Positions 24,415 through 27,453 of a stretch of 27,453 nucleotides of DNA are shown here, piece by piece (position 1 is the stretch's first letter; each line of letters opens with the position of its first letter). Source of the stretch: Massilia sp. UBA2709 (GTDB lineage: Bacteria; Pseudomonadota; Gammaproteobacteria; Burkholderiales; Burkholderiaceae_D); contig DEKZ01000245.1 in NCBI GenBank assembly GCA_002354135.1, positions 1-27,453 of the forward strand, read 5' to 3'. The notes under the pieces were generated by a model. That model was not told the DNA's origin. It searched no databases and saw nothing but the letters and a program-made list of their open reading frames with translations. Position numbers and translations under genes: made by a program.

Positions 24415-26433
24415 TTAGAACCCCAGGTCGATTTCACGGTGCGGATTCGGCGTCGCCACCTCCGTAGATGCGGAGGTCATCGAGACGTCGATCACGCCGT
24501 CCGCGGCTTGCTGTTCGTTCGCTTGCTGCTTTTGTTGCTGCTCCTGCTCTTCCTTCTTCTTGCGCTCCGCTTCGATTCGCGCTTGCTCGGCCTCACGGCG
24601 CACGCCATCGAACGCGCTTTCGCCGCTTGGCAGGACCGGGCGCGAGATCTTGAAGCGTGCATCCCGCGGCGGGTTCTCGTTCCGCTTCGCGAACGATTCG
24701 ATTCGTGCAGGAAGGATCCAAAACCTCCTGCGGAGCCATGCCGAGTAGTCGACCGCGGCGACGGGGAAGTCACCGGACAATTTTAGAAAACCGGTACAAG
24801 GAGAGAGCTGACCGAACGTCGCCGGCATGACCGCCCACTTCTCCTGCTCGTTGATTACCAGACCCGCGCCATCGCGCTGCTCAACGACTGCAACGGCCTG
24901 GTTCTGCGAGATCGTTTCCGTCTCCGCTTTACCAAATCGTTTCGCGGCGCGTTCCTTCGCTTCGGCATCGTTCATCGCCAGCTGCAGCAGCGTATTGAAT
25001 CCATTCATGGCAGACTCGGCGCGGTCCTTGCCCAGGCTCGTGACAAACTGGCTGTCGACCTGGGTGCCGGCGACGATCGATACACCGAACTTGCGCAAGG
25101 TCGCCAATTGTTCGTCGACCTTGATGTCACCCAAGGTGTGCACTTCGTCCAAGAAGAACCAATATTGGTCGTGATGCACAACTTCCTGCCGGGCCGCGAT
25201 TGCGTTGAAGGCGACCTGGAGCAGCAGCCGGTACAGCGGGACAAACATCGCTTTCGTGTCGTCCGTGCCGAAAATGAACAGGCGCACATCATCGTCGCGG
25301 TCGAGAAACTCGGACATCGACCATTTGCCTTCATTGACCGATGCAATGCCGTCGAGGTAGATGGAGATCGAGCTGATCACGCCTTGTCGCTGGCCCTTGG
25401 AGTCCCCTCCGATAGCGGAGCTCGCCACCGATTTCTGAATGAGCAGGTTCATCTCGTCTTCGGGCATTTCCAGGAAAGCCTCCGCAATGTCCTTCGTGTT
25501 GACCGCGCCTCGTTCGGTCAGGCGCAAGAGGATTACCGAGAAGAGCGCGCGGGCCGCATCCTCGAAAAAGCTGTTGGCGCCAACCGTTCCGGCCGTCGAT
25601 TTCGGTGGCAGAAATGCCTGTGCAAGAGAACTGGAGTCGTATCGATTCTTCATCTCCATGAAGATCGACCAGGCGATCGAGCCTTCAAATGCCGGGTTGA
25701 AGAATATATCCTTTCCTGGCCGATAGTACGCCCTGAAAAATTCTCCACTCTGGTCATAGATCACCGCTTTGCGTTTGTTTCGGAAAACCTGCTGCATGAG
25801 GTCATGGATCGCCATCGACTTGCCGCTACCCTGCGCCCCGATCGCAAGAATCCCGCGCATCGGCGCATCCCGCGGCAGCAGCACGTGCGCCAGACGGTAT
25901 CCTGATGGGCCAATCTTGCGCACGAGCTGACTAAGCTCGGCAGCGGTAACGATGTCTCTCGCACCACGGATGCGCCTATTTGCTTGCTGCTGTCGCCCGC
26001 GGAAAACGAAGAGCTGCCAGACCGCGAAGTAGCCCAAAATGCCAGCACCGGTCGCGATCCATACGGTTCGTCGGAAGTCCCGTGCAGGTTCCCAGCGCTC
26101 ACCCATCAAAGAAGGTAAATCCTTCGCCGCGATGTACTGGACTGGCGGACCGACTTCAGCGTTGACGCTGACAATCTTACGGGTACCGTCCAGATCGCGA
26201 ATACGCCACTTCCTTGGAACCGTATCGTCCAGCACTTTTCCTTCAACGTACAATTTTGCGACGTCGAACTCCTGAGGCGAGGCGGCAGAAATCCAATATG
26301 CGATCGGCGCGACGAACAGTGGAAAAGTCCCGAAGACCAAGCACTTTTTGGCCGCCTGGATTGTCAGTTTGACTCGCGTGGACACGCTCGCCTGGCCTAC
26401 ACCAGCATTTGTCGCTGCGATGTTACGCGCCAT
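24415..26433 (-). CDS. traD: Type IV coupling protein (TraD/TrwB/VirD4 family)
   Basis: This 672-aa conjugative coupling ATPase has two N-terminal transmembrane segments (residues ~28-50 and ~122-144) flanking a small periplasmic loop. Walker A is GAQGSGKS (199-206), VIYDQSGEFFRAYY is a TraD-like strand, and Walker B is WFFLDEVHTLG (425-435). A Lys/Glu/Gln-rich tail (~residues 600-650) may bind the relaxosome. The two-helix N-terminus and the SGEF motif resemble F-type TraD. It would link the relaxosome to a type IV secretion channel and pump the strand. ATG 26433 has GGGAG about 8 bases upstream; the longer frame to 26481 is rejected. It overlaps the 131-aa gene by 11 bases. GC is lower than in the EPS genes. 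Confidence 0.94.
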   Translation of the reverse strand: MARNIAATNAGVGQASVSTRVKLTIQAAKKCLVFGTFPLFVAPIAYWISAASPQEFDVAKLYVEGKVLDDTVPRKWRIRDLDGTRKIVSVNAEVGPPVQYIAAKDLPSLMGERWEPARDFRRTVWIATGAGILGYFAVWQLFVFRGRQQQANRRIRGARDIVTAAELSQLVRKIGPSGYRLAHVLLPRDAPMRGILAIGAQGSGKSMAIHDLMQQVFRNKRKAVIYDQSGEFFRAYYRPGKDIFFNPAFEGSIAWSIFMEMKNRYDSSSLAQAFLPPKSTAGTVGANSFFEDAARALFSVILLRLTERGAVNTKDIAEAFLEMPEDEMNLLIQKSVASSAIGGDSKGQRQGVISSISIYLDGIASVNEGKWSMSEFLDRDDDVRLFIFGTDDTKAMFVPLYRLLLQVAFNAIAARQEVVHHDQYWFFLDEVHTLGDIKVDEQLATLRKFGVSIVAGTQVDSQFVTSLGKDRAESAMNGFNTLLQLAMNDAEAKERAAKRFGKAETETISQNQAVAVVEQRDGAGLVINEQEKWAVMPATFGQLSPCTGFLKLSGDFPVAAVDYSAWLRRRFWILPARIESFAKRNENPPRDARFKISRPVLPSGESAFDGVRREAEQARIEAERKKKEEQEQQQKQQANEQQAADGVIDVSMTSASTEVATPNPHREIDLGF

Positions 26434-26818
26434 AATTTTGCTCCCTCGCCGGCACTTGAAGCAGGTTGCCATGTCCGTCATGATCGACGACGGTTCCCTG
26501 ACGCGACGTCAACGTGTACTTCGCCAACTCAGACGGAAGTAGGTCCTGAAGCTTCCATGCAGTTGCGCCATAGCTGTCACGCCAGGCACCGCTGGCGGTC
26601 AAACAGAAGTCGCGGAAACGAAGTTCGCCTTCGTCTGTCAGGACCTGCAAGTCGACGGCGACAGTCCTGTTTCCCGCAACAGTGAGGATCTCGCTCATGG
26701 TCACCAGAGCCGACGATTCGGCGGCGGGTTGATAAATGGACTCGACCACAAAGTAGCGGCCACTTGGAAGCGACTCGAGCTTGTTGACGCTCACGAAACC
26801 GGGGAGATCAGTGATCAT
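26423..26818 (-). CDS. Unrecognised 131-aa protein of the transfer operon
   Basis: This small soluble protein starts MITDLPGFVSVNKLESLPSG (26818, AAGG just upstream). It has no membrane segment or known motif. The sequence is rich in short beta strands (RYFVVESIYQP, RTVAVDLQVLT, ELRFRDFCLTASG), suggesting a compact beta domain. It overlaps the ribbon-helix-helix gene upstream and the coupling-protein gene downstream by 11 bases each, so translation is probably coupled. Its position between an accessory DNA-binding protein and the coupling protein suggests a relaxosome or transfer accessory role, but no function can be named. Confidence 0.82.
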   Translation of the reverse strand: MITDLPGFVSVNKLESLPSGRYFVVESIYQPAAESSALVTMSEILTVAGNRTVAVDLQVLTDEGELRFRDFCLTASGAWRDSYGATAWKLQDLLPSELAKYTLTSRQGTVVDHDGHGNLLQVPAREQNYGA

Positions 26819-27212
26819 GGCCGACCTTTGCGTTCGCCGTCCTCGCGGCGGCAACCGATGCTATCCGTCCGCCCTTACCGAGGGCCTCAAATACCGTTTT
26901 TCGGTATTCGGTCATAAGACGCTCTTTGTATGCCTCTGGCGTTTCGTTGGCTCCCTGGCGCAAGCTCAAGACTGTTTGCTCGACGTTCAGATGGAGTGCT
27001 GCGCCCATCATCTCCTGGAGCTTTTTCATGTGCTCCAGGATCGAGAGCTGGGTTTGCATGATCTGCTCGGAATATGAGTCGTAGCGAGCCAGGCCGTCGC
27101 GGATGAAGGTGCGCAAGAGCTCCGCTTTGTCCTGTCCGCGCCGCTTCATCTCCTCCTCAAACGCCCTATGCAGGTCCACATCGAGCCGTGTACCAACAGG
27201 AATAGTCTTCAT
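26808..27212 (-). CDS. Ribbon-helix-helix DNA-binding accessory protein (TrwA-like role)
   Basis: This 134-aa protein starts MKTIPVGTRLDVDLHRAFEE (27212). The first ~45 residues fit a ribbon-helix-helix fold: a basic strand, PVGTRLDVDL, then two helices, HRAFEEEMKRRG and KAELLRTFIRDGL. The rest is helical with heptad-like hydrophobics (IMQTQLSILEHMKKLQEMM), suggesting oligomerisation. It is the first gene after the oriT-like region, matching the position of TrwA in R388-type modules, where such proteins bind oriT, help the relaxase and repress their own promoter. GGGAG lies 6 bases before the ATG; the TTG start at 27233 is rejected. Confidence 0.8.
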   Translation of the reverse strand: MKTIPVGTRLDVDLHRAFEEEMKRRGQDKAELLRTFIRDGLARYDSYSEQIMQTQLSILEHMKKLQEMMGAALHLNVEQTVLSLRQGANETPEAYKERLMTEYRKTVFEALGKGGRIASVAAARTANAKVGHDH

Positions 27213-27245
27213 CGGACGCTCCCAAAAAGTCAATTTAAATTAAAT

Positions 27246-27272
27246 ATTATACTTTCGTCCACTCGCAATCAA
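27246..27272 (-). promoter_or_regulatory. Likely promoter of the mobilisation operon
   Basis: On the minus strand a perfect -10 box, TATAAT (27246-27251), is preceded by TTGATT (27267-27272) with a 15-base spacer, which is shorter than ideal. The expected start of transcription falls near 27239, inside the palindrome AATTTAAATT (27232-27241), about 27 bases before the ATG of the ribbon-helix-helix gene. The palindrome is a natural candidate operator for that protein. Confidence 0.55.
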
Positions 27273-27279
27273 TTGAAAA

Positions 27280-27453
27280 CAAGGTAATGCCCTGATTTAC
27301 CACATGTATTGGGTTTCAAGACATGTGCGGGATGGTCTTGACTCTCCGCTGTAAACAGACTTTATGCTTTAGGATCAGTTAGTTAGCGCCGTTTTGTACG
27401 CAGCACGTTTCGTGCGTAATGTGTGTTCTTTTAGAGGGGGGTGTGGGGGTCTC
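27280..27453. other. Candidate origin of transfer (oriT), cut by the window end
   Basis: This gene-free region upstream of the transfer genes is dense in inverted repeats: CACATGT/ACATGTG (27301-27307 and 27321-27327), TCAAGAC/GTCTTGA (27316-27322 and 27335-27341) and the hairpin GCACG-TTT-CGTGC (27403-27415). The last is followed by GTAATGTGTG, the same order as R388 oriT as I recall it (hairpin ending GTGCGT, then the nick site). A second candidate is GGGGTGTGG (27439-27447), which resembles the F-plasmid nick region. The position, beside the RHH gene and on the same side as in trwABC modules, supports an oriT. The exact nick site is not established. Confidence 0.5.

Noticed and set aside
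1..27453. tRNA, rRNA, CRISPR arrays, integrase or transposase genes
   Set aside because: None seen on either strand; no regularly spaced repeats and no recombinase motifs.

Overview
The window looks like a high-GC betaproteobacterium, most likely Burkholderiales/Oxalobacteraceae (Massilia-like). This is inferred from the composition and from a nearly complete exopolysaccharide (EPS) locus of the exosortase A (XrtA)/PEP-CTERM type. No 16S gene or other direct taxonomic marker is present.

Layout. (1) Positions 1-4824, plus strand: the 3' part of an XrtA-associated acyl-CoA ligase, a PLP-dependent decarboxylase, an unrecognised 311-aa protein and a polysaccharide deacetylase. (2) Positions 4865-5046: a 182-bp REPIN/MITE-like inverted repeat in the convergent gap. 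(3) Positions 5070-23085, minus strand: a tightly packed EPS operon. In transcription order it holds the C-terminal part of a tyrosine autokinase, an outer-membrane protein, an AAA ATPase, a deacetylase, a glycosyltransferase (GT), exosortase A fused to EpsI, a GT, an asparagine-synthase-type amidotransferase, two GTs, a 56-aa membrane protein, an O-antigen-ligase-like protein, a deacetylase, a GT and a Wzx-like flippase. (4) Positions 23070-27453, visibly lower GC: a conjugative-plasmid mobilisation module. In transcription order it holds an oriT-like region, a ribbon-helix-helix protein, a 131-aa unknown, a TraD/TrwB-type coupling protein, a 162-aa membrane-anchored unknown and a MobF (TrwC/TraI-type) relaxase domain.

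The most striking point is the joint between regions 3 and 4. One uninterrupted 523-aa frame (22356-23927) begins as a MobF relaxase with its tyrosines and histidine triad. At about residue 283 it becomes the XrtA-associated tyrosine autokinase with intact Walker motifs. The relaxase has lost its helicase half and the kinase its N-terminus. The usual upstream EPS genes (chain-length determinant, outer-membrane export protein, initiating sugar transferase) are replaced by plasmid DNA. This is either a real plasmid-chromosome recombination that made a relaxase-kinase fusion and put the EPS operon behind a transfer promoter, or an assembly chimera. Sequence alone cannot decide between them.

How the genes would work together: the GTs build a lipid-linked repeat unit, the Wzx- and Wzy-like proteins flip and polymerise or ligate it, the deacetylases and amidotransferase modify it, and the kinase/ATPase/outer-membrane proteins control chain length and export. 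XrtA processes PEP-CTERM proteins, none of which is encoded here. Both window ends cut through features (a gene at base 1, the oriT-like region at the last base), so the window may be a contig.
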